64,000 nt of DNA from Pseudomonas sp. Irchel s3b2 (GCF_900187445.1 NZ_FYEB01000008.1:162336-226335); one strand, 5' to 3'; numbered from the stretch's first letter, positions 18,266-27,167 are shown. The notes: generated by a model from the letters alone, not told the origin. Program-made: numbers and translations.

Positions 18266-18378
18266 GATCGTTCCCACGCTCCGCGTGGGAATGCATCAAC
18301 GGACCCTCCGCGTCCATTCGTGCAGAGCTGACGCAGAGCGTCACGGGCTGCATTCCCACGCGGAGCGTGGGAACGATC
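18266..18378. repeat. GTTCCCACGC-family palindrome, copy 3
   Basis: Arms GATCGTTCCCACGCTCCGCG and CGCGGAGCGTGGGAACGATC are fully complementary, with compensatory C/G changes relative to copy 2. It lies between ydcS and ydcT, inside the operon. Confidence 0.9.
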
Positions 18379-18446
18379 ATCAATGAAAACTTCAGAAGTT
18401 CAGGCAAGGCCACTGTGACGGCCCTGCCTATCGGGAGCTCCGCACC

Positions 18447-19484
18447 ATGACGCTTGCAGTCCAGTTCACCAACGTTTCCCGTCAGTTCGGCGAGGTGAAG
18501 GCCGTTGACCGGGTTTCTATCGATATCCAGGACGGCGAGTTCTTTTCCCTGCTGGGCCCTTCCGGCTCGGGCAAAACCACCTGCCTGCGCCTGATCGCCG
18601 GTTTTGAACAACCGAGCACTGGCTCCATCCGTATTCATGGCGCCGAAGCCGCCGGGCTGCCGCCGTATCAGCGCGACGTGAACACCGTATTCCAGGATTA
18701 CGCGCTGTTCCCGCACATGAACGTACTCGACAACGTTGCCTACGGTTTGAAAGTCAAAGGCGTCGGCAAGGCTGAACGCCATAAACGCGCCGAAGAAGCC
18801 CTCGACATGGTCGCCCTCGGTGGCTACGGCGAGCGCAAACCGGTTCAACTCTCCGGCGGTCAGCGCCAGCGTGTGGCCCTGGCCCGCGCATTGGTCAATC
18901 GCCCTCGCGTGTTGTTGCTCGACGAGCCCTTGGGCGCCCTCGACCTGAAGCTGCGCGAGCAAATGCAAGGCGAGCTGAAGAAGCTGCAACGCCAGCTCGG
19001 CATCACCTTCATCTTCGTCACCCACGATCAGACCGAAGCGCTGTCGATGTCCGATCGCGTGGCGGTGTTCAACAAGGGCCGCATCGAACAGGTCGACACG
19101 CCGCGCAACCTGTACATGAAACCGGCGACTACGTTCGTCGCCGAATTTGTCGGCACGTCCAACGTGATTCGCGGCGATCTGGCCCGGCAGTTGAGCGGCA
19201 ATCCACAGCCGTTTTCGATTCGCCCGGAACACGTGCGTTTCGCCGAAGGCCCGCTGGCCAGCCATGAAATAGAAGTCAGCGGCCTGCTGCATGACATCCA
19301 GTACCAGGGCAGTGCCACCCGCTATGAACTGAAACTGGAAAACGGCCAGACCCTGAACATCAGCCAGGCCAACGTCCAGTGGCTGGACGTCAGCGCGCAA
19401 CATCAAACCGGGCAACGTATCAGCGCTCGTTGGGCGCGCGAAGCGATGATCCCGCTGTACGACAATGTTGTGGGCGGGGTATGA
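18447..19484 (+). CDS. ydcT: Polyamine-type ABC transporter ATP-binding protein (PotA/YdcT-like)
   Basis: 345 residues. The nucleotide-binding domain has Walker A GPSGSGKTT (about 37-45), signature LSGGQRQR and Walker B VLLLDEPLGALD, with the H-switch in FVTHDQTEALS. A C-terminal TOBE domain (about 245-345) is typical of the PotA/MalK group. It energises uptake through YdcU and YdcV. The stop is 1 base from the ATG of the first permease gene. Confidence 0.95.
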   Translation: MTLAVQFTNVSRQFGEVKAVDRVSIDIQDGEFFSLLGPSGSGKTTCLRLIAGFEQPSTGSIRIHGAEAAGLPPYQRDVNTVFQDYALFPHMNVLDNVAYGLKVKGVGKAERHKRAEEALDMVALGGYGERKPVQLSGGQRQRVALARALVNRPRVLLLDEPLGALDLKLREQMQGELKKLQRQLGITFIFVTHDQTEALSMSDRVAVFNKGRIEQVDTPRNLYMKPATTFVAEFVGTSNVIRGDLARQLSGNPQPFSIRPEHVRFAEGPLASHEIEVSGLLHDIQYQGSATRYELKLENGQTLNISQANVQWLDVSAQHQTGQRISARWAREAMIPLYDNVVGGV

Positions 19485-19485
19485 G

Positions 19486-20433
19486 ATGAACAGCGTGGCC
19501 CCCTCTCAAACCCCGGCCAGCGGCTCGCCGTTGCGCCGGTTCTCCAACCTGCTGTACCGCCGGCCGAACCTGTATCTGTCGCTGCTGCTGGTGCCGCCGT
19601 TGCTCTGGTTCGGTGCGATCTACCTCGGCTCGCTGTTGACGTTGTTGTGGCAAGGCTTCTACACCTTCGATGACTTCACCATGGCGGTCACGCCCGACCT
19701 GACCCTGGCGAACTTCGCTGCGCTGTTCCAGCCGTCGAACTTTGACATCATCCTGCGCACCCTGAGCATGGCCATCGTCGTATCCATCGCCAGTGCAATC
19801 GTGGCGTTCCCGATTGCCTACTACATGGCGCGCTACACCAGCGGCAAGACCAAGGCGTTTTTCTACATCGCGGTGATGATGCCAATGTGGGCCAGTTACA
19901 TCGTCAAGGCCTATGCCTGGACCTTGCTGCTGGCCAAGGGCGGCGTCGCGCAGTGGTTCGTTCAGCACCTGGGGCTGGAGCCGGTGTTGCAGTTCGTGCT
20001 CGGGATTCCCGGCGTCGGCGGCAGCACTTTGTCGACCTCGCATCTGGGGCGGTTCATGGTGTTCGTCTACATCTGGCTGCCGTTCATGATCCTGCCGATC
20101 CAGGCCTCGCTCGAACGCTTGCCGCCGTCGTTGCTGCAAGCCTCGGCGGATCTTGGTGCCAAACCGCGTCAGACCTTCATGCAAGTGATTCTGCCGCTGT
20201 CGATTCCGGGCATCGCAGCCGGTTCGATCTTCACGTTTTCGCTGACCCTGGGCGACTTCATCGTGCCGCAACTGATGGGCCCGCCGGGTTACTTCATCGG
20301 CAGCATGGTTTACGCCCAGCAAGGAGCGATCGGCAACATGCCGATGGCGGCGGCCTTCACGCTGGTGCCGATCGTGCTGATCGCCATTTACCTGTCCATC
20401 GTTAAACGTCTGGGGGCTTTCGATGCGCTCTGA
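19486..20433 (+). CDS. ydcU: Polyamine-type ABC transporter permease 1 (PotB/YdcU-like)
   Basis: 315 residues from ATG at 19486, chosen because it lies immediately after the ydcT stop; an ORF start at 19465 would overlap ydcT. Six hydrophobic helices are visible, with the EAA loop in EASADLGAKPRQTFMQVILPLSIPGI (written with Q at its start: LLQASADLG). It is an inner-membrane permease forming a heterodimer with YdcV. Its end overlaps ydcV by 11 bases. Confidence 0.93.
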   Translation: MNSVAPSQTPASGSPLRRFSNLLYRRPNLYLSLLLVPPLLWFGAIYLGSLLTLLWQGFYTFDDFTMAVTPDLTLANFAALFQPSNFDIILRTLSMAIVVSIASAIVAFPIAYYMARYTSGKTKAFFYIAVMMPMWASYIVKAYAWTLLLAKGGVAQWFVQHLGLEPVLQFVLGIPGVGGSTLSTSHLGRFMVFVYIWLPFMILPIQASLERLPPSLLQASADLGAKPRQTFMQVILPLSIPGIAAGSIFTFSLTLGDFIVPQLMGPPGYFIGSMVYAQQGAIGNMPMAAAFTLVPIVLIAIYLSIVKRLGAFDAL

Positions 20434-21247
20434 CTCTTCATCTCAAGATCGGGCATCCCTGGGCCTGCGCATCGCCGCCTGGGGCGGATTGGTGTTCTTG
20501 CACTTCCCGATCCTGATCATCTTCCTCTACGCCTTCAACACCGAAGACGCGGCGTTCAGCTTTCCGCCCAAGGGCTTCACCCTGAAGTGGATCGGCGTGG
20601 CGTTCTCCCGACCCGACGTGCTGGAAGCGATAAAGCTGTCGTTGCAAATCGCGGCCGTCGCTACATTGATTGCGCTGGTCCTCGGCACCCTCGCGTCGGC
20701 GGCGTTGTACCGACGGGATTTCTTCGGCAAACAGGGTATCTCGCTGATGCTGATCCTGCCGATTGCCCTGCCTGGGATCATCACCGGGATCGCGCTGCTG
20801 GCGACTTTCAAAACGCTGGGAATCGAACCGGGGATGTTCACCATCATCGTCGGCCACGCGACCTTCTGTGTGGTGATCGTCTACAACAACGTCATCGCCC
20901 GTTTACGCCGCACTTCCTACAGTTTGATCGAAGCGTCGATGGACCTCGGTGCCGACGGCTGGCAGACCTTCCGCTACATCGTCCTGCCGAACCTCGGCTC
21001 GGCGTTGCTGGCCGGGGGCATGCTGGCGTTTGCCCTGTCGTTCGACGAAATCATCGTCACCACCTTCACCGCCGGTCATGAACGCACCTTGCCGTTGTGG
21101 CTGCTCAACCAGCTCAGCCGCCCACGGGACGTGCCGGTGACCAACGTCGTCGCGATGCTGGTAATGATGGTGACCATGTTGCCGATCCTTGGCGCCTATT
21201 ACCTGACCCGTGGAGGGGAAAGCGTTGCAGACAGTGGCGGGAAATAA
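20423..21247 (+). CDS. ydcV: Polyamine-type ABC transporter permease 2 (PotC/YdcV-like)
   Basis: 274 residues with six predicted membrane helices. The EAA loop is clear (LIEASMDLGADGWQTFRYIVLPNL). It pairs with YdcU to form the transport channel. It overlaps ydcU by 11 bases, so the two are translationally coupled. A REP doublet follows its stop before the dehydrogenase gene. Confidence 0.94.
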   Translation: MRSDSSSQDRASLGLRIAAWGGLVFLHFPILIIFLYAFNTEDAAFSFPPKGFTLKWIGVAFSRPDVLEAIKLSLQIAAVATLIALVLGTLASAALYRRDFFGKQGISLMLILPIALPGIITGIALLATFKTLGIEPGMFTIIVGHATFCVVIVYNNVIARLRRTSYSLIEASMDLGADGWQTFRYIVLPNLGSALLAGGMLAFALSFDEIIVTTFTAGHERTLPLWLLNQLSRPRDVPVTNVVAMLVMMVTMLPILGAYYLTRGGESVADSGGK

Positions 21248-21280
21248 CGGACAACTCATTTCCCAATGTAAGAACCGGAT

Positions 21281-21358
21281 CCTGTAGGAGCGAGGCTTGC
21301 CCGCGAAGGCGTCCTCAAGAACGTCAAAAGCTTCGCGGGCAAGCCTCGCTCCTACAGG
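21281..21358. repeat. REP palindrome pair between ydcV and the dehydrogenase
   Basis: CCTGTAGGAGCGAGGCTTGC and its complement lie in inverted orientation about 78 bp end to end. The doublet sits inside what looks like one operon and may affect mRNA stability. Confidence 0.9.
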
Positions 21359-21404
21359 GATTCGGTTCCAACAGAAAAACAATCGCTTCGATGAGGACAT
21401 AGCC

Positions 21405-22829
21405 ATGCAAACCAAACTCTTGATCAACGGCCAACTCGTCAACGGCGAAGGCCCCGCCCAAGCCGTGTTCAACCCGGCTCTCGGCCGTGTGCTGGTAGAC
21501 ATCAACGAAGCCAGCGAAGCCCAGATCGACGCCGCCGTGCGGGCCGCCGACAACGCCTTCCAAGACTGGTCGCAAACTACGCCGAAAGAGCGCTCGCTGC
21601 TGCTGCTCAAACTCGCCGACATCATCGAAGCCCATGGCGAAGAGCTGGCAAAACTGGAGTCGGACAACTGCGGCAAACCCTACAGCGCCGCGCTTAACGA
21701 CGAGATTCCGGCGATTGCCGACGTGTTCCGTTTCTTCGCCGGCGCCAGCCGTTGCATGAGCGGCGCGCTGGGAGGTGAATACTTGCCCGGCCACACCTCA
21801 ATGATCCGCCGCGACCCGGTGGGCGTGATTGCCTCCATCGCGCCGTGGAACTACCCACTGATGATGGTCGCCTGGAAAATCGCCCCGGCCCTGGCCGCCG
21901 GTAATACCGTGGTGCTCAAACCGTCGGAACAAACCCCGCTGACCGCCCTGCGCCTGGCAGAACTGGCGTCGGACATCTTCCCGGCCGGCGTACTTAACCT
22001 GGTGTACGGCCGTGGTTCTGCGGTCGGTACCGCTCTGGTCAATCATCCGAAAGTGCGCATGGTGTCGCTGACCGGCTCCATCGCCACCGGCTCGAACATC
22101 ATTTCCAGCACCGCCGGAAACGTCAAACGCCTGCACATGGAACTGGGCGGCAAGGCGCCGGTGATCATCTTCGACGATGCCGACATCGACGCCGCCGTAG
22201 AAGGCATTCGCACCTTCGGTTTCTACAACGCTGGTCAGGATTGCACCGCCGCCTGCCGCATTTACGCGCAAGCAGGCATCTACGACCAGTTCGTCGAGAA
22301 GCTCGGTGCGGCCGTCAGCAGTATCAAGTACGGCCTGCAGGACGATCCATCGACGGAGCTCGGCCCGCTAATCAGCGCACAACATCGCGACCGCGTGACC
22401 GGGTTGGTCGAGCGTGCCATGGCGCAACCGCATATTCGTTTGATCACTGGCGGCAAAGCGGTGGAAGGCAATGGCTACTTCTTTGAGCCAACGGTGCTGG
22501 CCGACGCGCAACAAGACGACGAGATCGTGCGCCGCGAAGTGTTCGGCCCGGTAGTGTCGGTCACCCAGTTCACCGATGAAGCGCAAGCACTGGCCTGGGC
22601 CAACGATTCAGACTACGGTTTGGCGTCATCAGTCTGGACCGCGGACGTCGGCCGTGCGCATCGGCTGTCTGCACGCCTGCAGTACGGCTGCACATGGGTG
22701 AACACCCACTTTATGCTGGTCAGCGAAATGCCTCACGGCGGTCAGAAACTGTCCGGTTATGGCAAAGACATGTCCATGTATGGACTGGAGGACTACACCG
22801 TTGTGCGGCATGTGATGTTCAAGCATTGA
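21405..22829 (+). CDS. ydcW: Gamma-aminobutyraldehyde dehydrogenase (YdcW/PatD-like)
   Basis: 474 residues from ATG at 21405, the same length as E. coli YdcW; the long ORF begins upstream within the REP. It is an NAD-dependent aldehyde dehydrogenase with oxyanion N149 in PWNYP, catalytic C280 in NAGQDC and general base E246 in ELGGK. The QDC context and overall pattern match enzymes that oxidise 4-aminobutanal to GABA in putrescine breakdown. Position after the YdcSTUV-type transporter supports this: import plus one catabolic step. Exact aldehyde specificity remains inference. Confidence 0.88.
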   Translation: MQTKLLINGQLVNGEGPAQAVFNPALGRVLVDINEASEAQIDAAVRAADNAFQDWSQTTPKERSLLLLKLADIIEAHGEELAKLESDNCGKPYSAALNDEIPAIADVFRFFAGASRCMSGALGGEYLPGHTSMIRRDPVGVIASIAPWNYPLMMVAWKIAPALAAGNTVVLKPSEQTPLTALRLAELASDIFPAGVLNLVYGRGSAVGTALVNHPKVRMVSLTGSIATGSNIISSTAGNVKRLHMELGGKAPVIIFDDADIDAAVEGIRTFGFYNAGQDCTAACRIYAQAGIYDQFVEKLGAAVSSIKYGLQDDPSTELGPLISAQHRDRVTGLVERAMAQPHIRLITGGKAVEGNGYFFEPTVLADAQQDDEIVRREVFGPVVSVTQFTDEAQALAWANDSDYGLASSVWTADVGRAHRLSARLQYGCTWVNTHFMLVSEMPHGGQKLSGYGKDMSMYGLEDYTVVRHVMFKH

Positions 22830-22888
22830 AAGCTTCGTGGGTAAGTCGGGACGCCGCATCGCTCGCGCCTATAGGAACTGCGCTGAAC

Positions 22889-22917
22889 CTGTGGGAGCGT
22901 GGCTTGCCCGCTAAGGT
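22889..22917. repeat. Solitary degenerate REP unit
   Basis: CTGTGGGAGCGTGGCTTGCC followed by CGCTAAGG matches the REP core with several changes and has no inverted partner. Confidence 0.65.
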
Positions 22918-22945
22918 GTCCTCAAACCCATGCACGCCACATCGG

Positions 22946-23001
22946 TTGACGAAATTATTGATACGACCCAGGGTGTTTACGTCGTTTACAATGTATACAT
23001 T
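22946..23001 (+). promoter_or_regulatory. Probable promoter/operator of the toxin-antitoxin pair
   Basis: Upstream of the antitoxin ATG are a TACAAT -10-like box (22987-22992), the repeated half-site GTTTACGTCGTTTACA and a GTATAC palindrome. Repeats of this kind usually bind the autoregulating antitoxin. A matching -35 at 17 bp is not convincing. The RBS is CAGGAGAG just before the ATG. Confidence 0.45.
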
Positions 23002-23018
23002 CTTTCAGGAGAGCCACC

Positions 23019-23276
23019 ATGGCCTCGCCCGTTTTGTCCTTTCGTGTTGAAGAACTCCTGGCCCAGCAGTTGGATCAACTGGCAGCAGCCACCGACCGCG
23101 ACCGTCAATACCATCTCAAGCGTGCGTTGGTTCGATATGTAGAAGCCGAGTCATGGCATCTGCGAGCCATAAGCGACGGCATAGCAGATGCCGATGCTGG
23201 AAAACTCTCCGATCTGGACGCCGTGAAGGCTAAGTGGGCAAAACGTGCCGAGCATAGTACTGACTCAAAAAGCTGA
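23019..23276 (+). CDS. Ribbon-helix-helix antitoxin
   Basis: 85 residues. The N-terminus has the RHH pattern: a strand (VLSFRVEELL) followed by two helices (AQQLDQLAAATDRDRQYHLKRALVRYVE), as in CopG/ParD-type antitoxins. The C-terminal part (IADADAGKLSDLDAVKAKWAKRAE) is the charged tail that wraps a ParE-type toxin. It precedes the toxin gene and overlaps it by 32 bases. It should bind its own promoter with the toxin as corepressor. Confidence 0.88.
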   Translation: MASPVLSFRVEELLAQQLDQLAAATDRDRQYHLKRALVRYVEAESWHLRAISDGIADADAGKLSDLDAVKAKWAKRAEHSTDSKS

Positions 23277-23535
23277 AAGTGACCTCGACGCCATTCATGA
23301 GTGTTACCAAGACCTCCTTGGCGTTGACGCTGCCTTCGAGGTCATTTCGAGTATCCTGCAGTCCTTCCATCAGCTGGAACAATTCCCCGGCTCAGGCAGG
23401 CCTTCCGTGGCACCGGATGTGCGCGAACTGGTACTTGGCCGATATCCATTCATCGCGCCCTATCGTTTTATACATGGCCAGATACAAATGCTGCGTGTTC
23501 TGCACCAGCGTACAGAGCGGTCGCAGGACTGGTAA
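23245..23535 (+). CDS. RelE/ParE-family toxin
   Basis: 96 residues starting at GTG (23245), overlapping the antitoxin by 32 bases. The core is typical of ParE/RelE: LTQKAESDLDAIHECYQ at the start, FPGSGRPSVAPDVRELVLGRYPFIAPYRF, then a final strand LRVLHQR. ParE toxins poison gyrase while RelE toxins cut mRNA; the VREL-LGRYPF pattern leans to ParE, but the target is not settled. It is probably a stabilising or stress module in the core chromosome. Confidence 0.88.
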   Translation: MPSIVLTQKAESDLDAIHECYQDLLGVDAAFEVISSILQSFHQLEQFPGSGRPSVAPDVRELVLGRYPFIAPYRFIHGQIQMLRVLHQRTERSQDW

Positions 23536-23585
23536 TGATGATGTTCAGCCGCGACACAATCGCCACGACCAAATATCAAACCTCC

Positions 23586-23771
23586 TCAAAACCGCGAAAC
23601 ACTGCGCATCGCATCCACCAGATACCGCATCGCAATCCGGTCGTTCTCCGATAACTCGCGATAGCGCTCCACCAACTTCAACTCCTCCGAACTGAGCCGA
23701 CGCCTTCTCCGCCCGGTGGCCAGGCAGGGAAAGATTCCTAATATTTCAGTGATGCCTTGTACTTTCGACAT
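23586..23771 (-). CDS. Small conserved protein, possibly regulator-derived
   Basis: 61 residues from ATG at 23771, which has AGAAGGAC upstream; a longer reading frame to 23807 lacks an RBS. The middle is basic (TGRRRRRLS) and the C-terminus is helical (EELKLVERYRELSENDRIAMRYLVDAMRS), similar to the tail of phage-type repressor proteins. The DNA-binding part is absent, so it may be a remnant or a small stand-alone protein. It converges on the toxin gene. Confidence 0.5.
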   Translation of the reverse strand: MSKVQGITEILGIFPCLATGRRRRRLSSEELKLVERYRELSENDRIAMRYLVDAMRSVSRF

Positions 23772-24082
23772 GGACGATGTCCTTCTATACGTCAGAGAAA
23801 ACTTCAAAACCGCATCGCCCTATCACTTTCAGCGAACACCTTACGCCCGCTGAACCCACCGGCCTGAAGGGCCGAAACCGGTCATGCCCATAGAATAGAA
23901 ATTAAATCGGCGCTGAAAAGCTGTTTTTAGAGTAATTAGTCGAAAAAAGCAGATATGCCCTATAAATCAGAAAGTGCTGTGAGAAACGTTACCTGAAATG
24001 TCTTGTTTCATTGCCGCGCTGTCGCTGTGCCATCAATCATTTTTGCTCTGCAACCGAACGGTTTAAGCTATTTGGCATCTGT

Positions 24083-24132
24083 TAGGGGGCGTTCTCAATT
24101 AGTTTCCCCGGCGCGAACTGAGAACGCCCCCT
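24083..24132. repeat. 18-bp inverted repeat with 15-base spacer
   Basis: Left arm TAGGGGGCGTTCTCAATT (24083-24100) pairs with right arm AACTGAGAACGCCCCCTA (24115-24132), 17 of 18 bases. No T run follows on either strand. It lies in the otherwise empty 456-bp gap 23772-24227 upstream of opgD. It could be a terminal-repeat relic of a small mobile unit or a structured leader. Confidence 0.75.
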
Positions 24133-24227
24133 AGTCCGTTGCGTTTGGCCAAGGCATGTCCGAACCGTTATTTCCGATCCAGCACGTGCCAGGAACGGCG
24201 CGGGATTGTTCACGACAGGTTGTACTT

Positions 24228-25853
24228 ATGCACCGCAGGAATTTGCTCAAAGCCTCCATGGCCATCGCGGCTTACACTGGTCTCTCAACCACCGGCCTAT
24301 TAGCGGCACGCGCCTGGGCTGGCAGCAGCACGGCTGATGGCGACGCTGTGGCGTTCGACTTCGAAGCACTGAAGAGCCAAGCCAAACAGCTCGCCGGCAA
24401 GCCTTATCAGGACACCAAGCAGGTGCTGCCGCCGACGCTGGCGACCATGACGCCGCAGAACTTCAACGCGATCCGCTATGACGGTAATCACTCGCTGTGG
24501 AAGGACTTGAAAGGTCAGCTGGACGTGCAGTTTTTCCACGTCGGCATGGGTTTCAAGCAACCGGTGCGCATGTACAGCGTCGATCCCAAGACTCGACTGG
24601 CGCGCGAGGTGCATTTCCGCCCGTCGCTGTTCAACTACGAAAAAACCACCGTCGACACTAAACAGCTCAAGGGCGATCTGGGTTTCTCCGGGTTCAAGCT
24701 GTTCAAGGCCCCGGAGCTGGATCAGCACGACGTGCTGTCGTTCCTCGGCGCCAGCTATTTCCGCGCGGTAGATGCCACCGGCCAGTACGGTTTGTCGGCC
24801 CGCGGCCTGGCGATCGATACGTACGCCAAAAAGCGTGAAGAATTCCCGGATTTCACCAAGTTCTGGTTCGAGACACCGGACAAAGACAGCACTCGCTTTG
24901 TGGTTTATGCCTTGCTCGATTCGCCGAGCGCCACTGGCGCCTACCGTTTTGACATCGATTGCCAGGCCGAGCGTGTGGTGATGGAAGTCGACGCCCACGT
25001 CAATGCCCGCACCGCCATCGAGCAACTCGGCATTGCGCCGATGACCAGCATGTTCAGCTGTGGCACCCATGAGCGGCGCATGTGCGACACCATTCATCCG
25101 CAAATTCACGACTCCGATCGCCTGGCAATGTGGCGCGGCAATGGCGAGTGGATCTGCCGCCCGCTGAATAACCCGGCCACCCTGCAATTCAATGCCTTTG
25201 CCGATACAGATCCGAAAGGCTTTGGTCTGGTGCAGACCGATCACGAGTTCGCCAATTATCAGGACACCGTCGACTGGTACAGCAAGCGCCCGAGTCTGTG
25301 GGTAGAACCTACTACCGCGTGGGGCGAAGGCTCTATCGATTTGCTGGAAATTCCTACAACCGGCGAAACCCTGGATAACATCGTCGCGTTCTGGACGCCG
25401 AAAAAACCGGTCGCGGCCGGCGACTCCCTCAACTACGGCTACAAGCTCTATTGGAGCGCTCTGCCACCGGTGAGCACGCCGCTAGCGCGGGTCAACGCGA
25501 CCCGTTCGGGCATGGGCGGCTTCATTGAAGGCTGGGCGCCGGGCGAGCATTACCCGCCAGTCTGGGCGCGACGCTTTGCCGTGGACTTCACCGGCGGCGG
25601 TCTGGACCGCTTGCCCGAAGGTGCGGGGATCGAGCCGGTGGTGACCTGCTCGAACGGCGAAGTGAAGGACTTCAATGTGTTGGTGCTCGATGACATCAAG
25701 GGCTACCGCATTACTTTCGATTGGTACCCGACCAATGACAGCGTGGCACCGGTGGAGCTGCGGTTGTTCATTCGCACCAATGACCGGACGTTGAGTGAAA
25801 CCTGGTTGTACCAGTATTTCCCGCCGGCGCCGGAGAAGCGTAAGTACACCTGA
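24228..25853 (+). CDS. opgD: Glucans biosynthesis protein D (OpgD/MdoD)
   Basis: 541 residues from ATG at 24228, chosen so that the Tat signal peptide begins the protein (HRRNLLKASMAIAAYTG, with RR at 3-4, cleavage near ARAWAG). The mature part is the OpgG/OpgD domain throughout (FHVGMGFKQPVRMYSVD, FLGASYFRAV, YGLSARGLAIDT, FVVYALLDSPSATGAYRF). It acts in the periplasm on osmoregulated periplasmic glucans and is about the length of E. coli OpgD (551). It stands alone here, without opgGH. Confidence 0.95.
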   Translation: MHRRNLLKASMAIAAYTGLSTTGLLAARAWAGSSTADGDAVAFDFEALKSQAKQLAGKPYQDTKQVLPPTLATMTPQNFNAIRYDGNHSLWKDLKGQLDVQFFHVGMGFKQPVRMYSVDPKTRLAREVHFRPSLFNYEKTTVDTKQLKGDLGFSGFKLFKAPELDQHDVLSFLGASYFRAVDATGQYGLSARGLAIDTYAKKREEFPDFTKFWFETPDKDSTRFVVYALLDSPSATGAYRFDIDCQAERVVMEVDAHVNARTAIEQLGIAPMTSMFSCGTHERRMCDTIHPQIHDSDRLAMWRGNGEWICRPLNNPATLQFNAFADTDPKGFGLVQTDHEFANYQDTVDWYSKRPSLWVEPTTAWGEGSIDLLEIPTTGETLDNIVAFWTPKKPVAAGDSLNYGYKLYWSALPPVSTPLARVNATRSGMGGFIEGWAPGEHYPPVWARRFAVDFTGGGLDRLPEGAGIEPVVTCSNGEVKDFNVLVLDDIKGYRITFDWYPTNDSVAPVELRLFIRTNDRTLSETWLYQYFPPAPEKRKYT

Positions 25854-25879
25854 GGGTAGGTGGTTGTTTGGGCGGGCCC

Positions 25880-25972
25880 CTTCGCGGGCAAGCCTCGCTC
25901 CTACGGGATGTGTATCGCGCCCCAATCACGCGAGCGACACAAACCCCGTAGGAGCGAGGCTTGCCCGCGAAG
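25880..25972. repeat. REP palindrome pair after opgD
   Basis: Inverted REP cores (TTCGCGGGCAAGCCTCGCTC and GAGCGAGGCTTGCCCGCGAA) are separated by about 45 bp. Confidence 0.9.
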
Positions 25973-26012
25973 ACGGCCTGACAGACAACAAACATCTCAG
26001 CACAAAAACGCA

Positions 26013-26046
26013 AAAAGCCCCGGTCAACACGACCGGGCTTTTTTGG
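26013..26046. terminator. Bidirectional terminator between opgD and the ene-reductase
   Basis: AAAAGCCCCGGTC pairs with GACCGGGCTTTT around a short loop, with T runs on both strands; the two genes converge here. Confidence 0.9.
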
Positions 26047-26060
26047 TTTTACAGAGGCAT

Positions 26061-27167
26061 TCAATCACGCAAATCCGATTCATGAATCGGCTGGTCACGA
26101 TGGGTAGCCCGATGATATTGCGCCGGCCAGATAGCCTTGTTCCCGCCCAGATCATCATCGGCATGCAGCGGCCAGTACGGATCACGCAACAACTCCCGGG
26201 CGAGGAAGATGATGTCGGCCTGACAAGTACGCAGGATGTGCTCGGCCTGGGCAGGTTCGGTGATCATTCCAACGGTGCCGGTGGCAATGCCTGACTCCTT
26301 GCGTACGCGCTCGGCGAAACGAGTCTGATAACCGGGGCCTGTAGGAATCTCGGCGTTTACCGCCGTGCCGCCCGACGAGACGTCAATCAGGTCCACGCCC
26401 AAGTCTTTGAGCCGTCGTGCCAGCTCCACAGTTTCATCGGGGTTCCAGCCGTCTTCCACCCAATCGGTGGCCGACACCCGCACAAACACCGGTAATTCTT
26501 CAGGCCACACCGCACGCACCGCTTCGGTGACTTGCAGCACCAGCCGAATTCGATTTTCGAACGAACCACCATACAGATCGCGCCGCTGATTGCTCAGGGG
26601 TGAAAGAAACTGGTGCAACAGGTAACCGTGGGCGGCATGCACTTCGACCACTTTGAACCCGGCGGTCAGCGCCCGTCTGGCCGAATCGACGAAGGCCTGA
26701 ATGACGTCGGCGATCTCGCCCTCATCGAGCTGTTTCGGTGCTGTGTGCTGAGGGTCGAAAGCGATGGGCGAAGGGCCGACCGGGATCCAGCCGCCGTCTT
26801 CCGGTTTGACGCTGCCATGCTTGCCGAGCCATGGCCGATGCGTGCTGGCCTTGCGCCCGGCGTGGGCCAACTGAATGCCGGCAACGGCGCCCTGCGCAGC
26901 GATAAAGCGGGTGATACGTTGCAAAGGTTCGATCTGTTCATCATTCCACAGTCCGAGGTCCTGGGCAGTGATACGCCCGTCGGCGGTGACCGCCGTGGCT
27001 TCGGTGAATACCAAGCCCGCACCGCCGATAGCGCGGCTGCCGAGGTGGACTAGATGCCAGTCATTGGCCAGCCCATCGACGCTGGAGTACTGGCACATCG
27101 GTGATACCGCGATGCGGTTAAGCAGGGTCAATTGACGAAGGGTATAGGGTTCAAGCAGCAGACTCAT
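26061..27167 (-). CDS. xenA: Old-yellow-enzyme family NADPH ene-reductase (XenA-like)
   Basis: 368 residues of an FMN-dependent TIM-barrel oxidoreductase. The cysteine at position 25 in SPMCQYS is the hallmark of the XenA/YqjM subgroup of 'thermophilic-like' OYEs. The substrate-binding His pair and proton donor are seen in VEVHAAHGYLLHQFLSP, with LYGGSFENR beyond. Such enzymes reduce activated C=C bonds and nitro compounds with NADPH. The C-terminus (IWPAQYHRA) is where the XenA subgroup contributes to the partner active site. Monocistronic, ending at the shared terminator. Confidence 0.9.
   Translation of the reverse strand: MSLLLEPYTLRQLTLLNRIAVSPMCQYSSVDGLANDWHLVHLGSRAIGGAGLVFTEATAVTADGRITAQDLGLWNDEQIEPLQRITRFIAAQGAVAGIQLAHAGRKASTHRPWLGKHGSVKPEDGGWIPVGPSPIAFDPQHTAPKQLDEGEIADVIQAFVDSARRALTAGFKVVEVHAAHGYLLHQFLSPLSNQRRDLYGGSFENRIRLVLQVTEAVRAVWPEELPVFVRVSATDWVEDGWNPDETVELARRLKDLGVDLIDVSSGGTAVNAEIPTGPGYQTRFAERVRKESGIATGTVGMITEPAQAEHILRTCQADIIFLARELLRDPYWPLHADDDLGGNKAIWPAQYHRATHRDQPIHESDLRD

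Noticed and set aside
24083..24132. The inverted repeat considered as a rho-independent terminator
   Set aside because: No T run follows the stem on either strand and no gene ends within 180 bp on the side that would need it.
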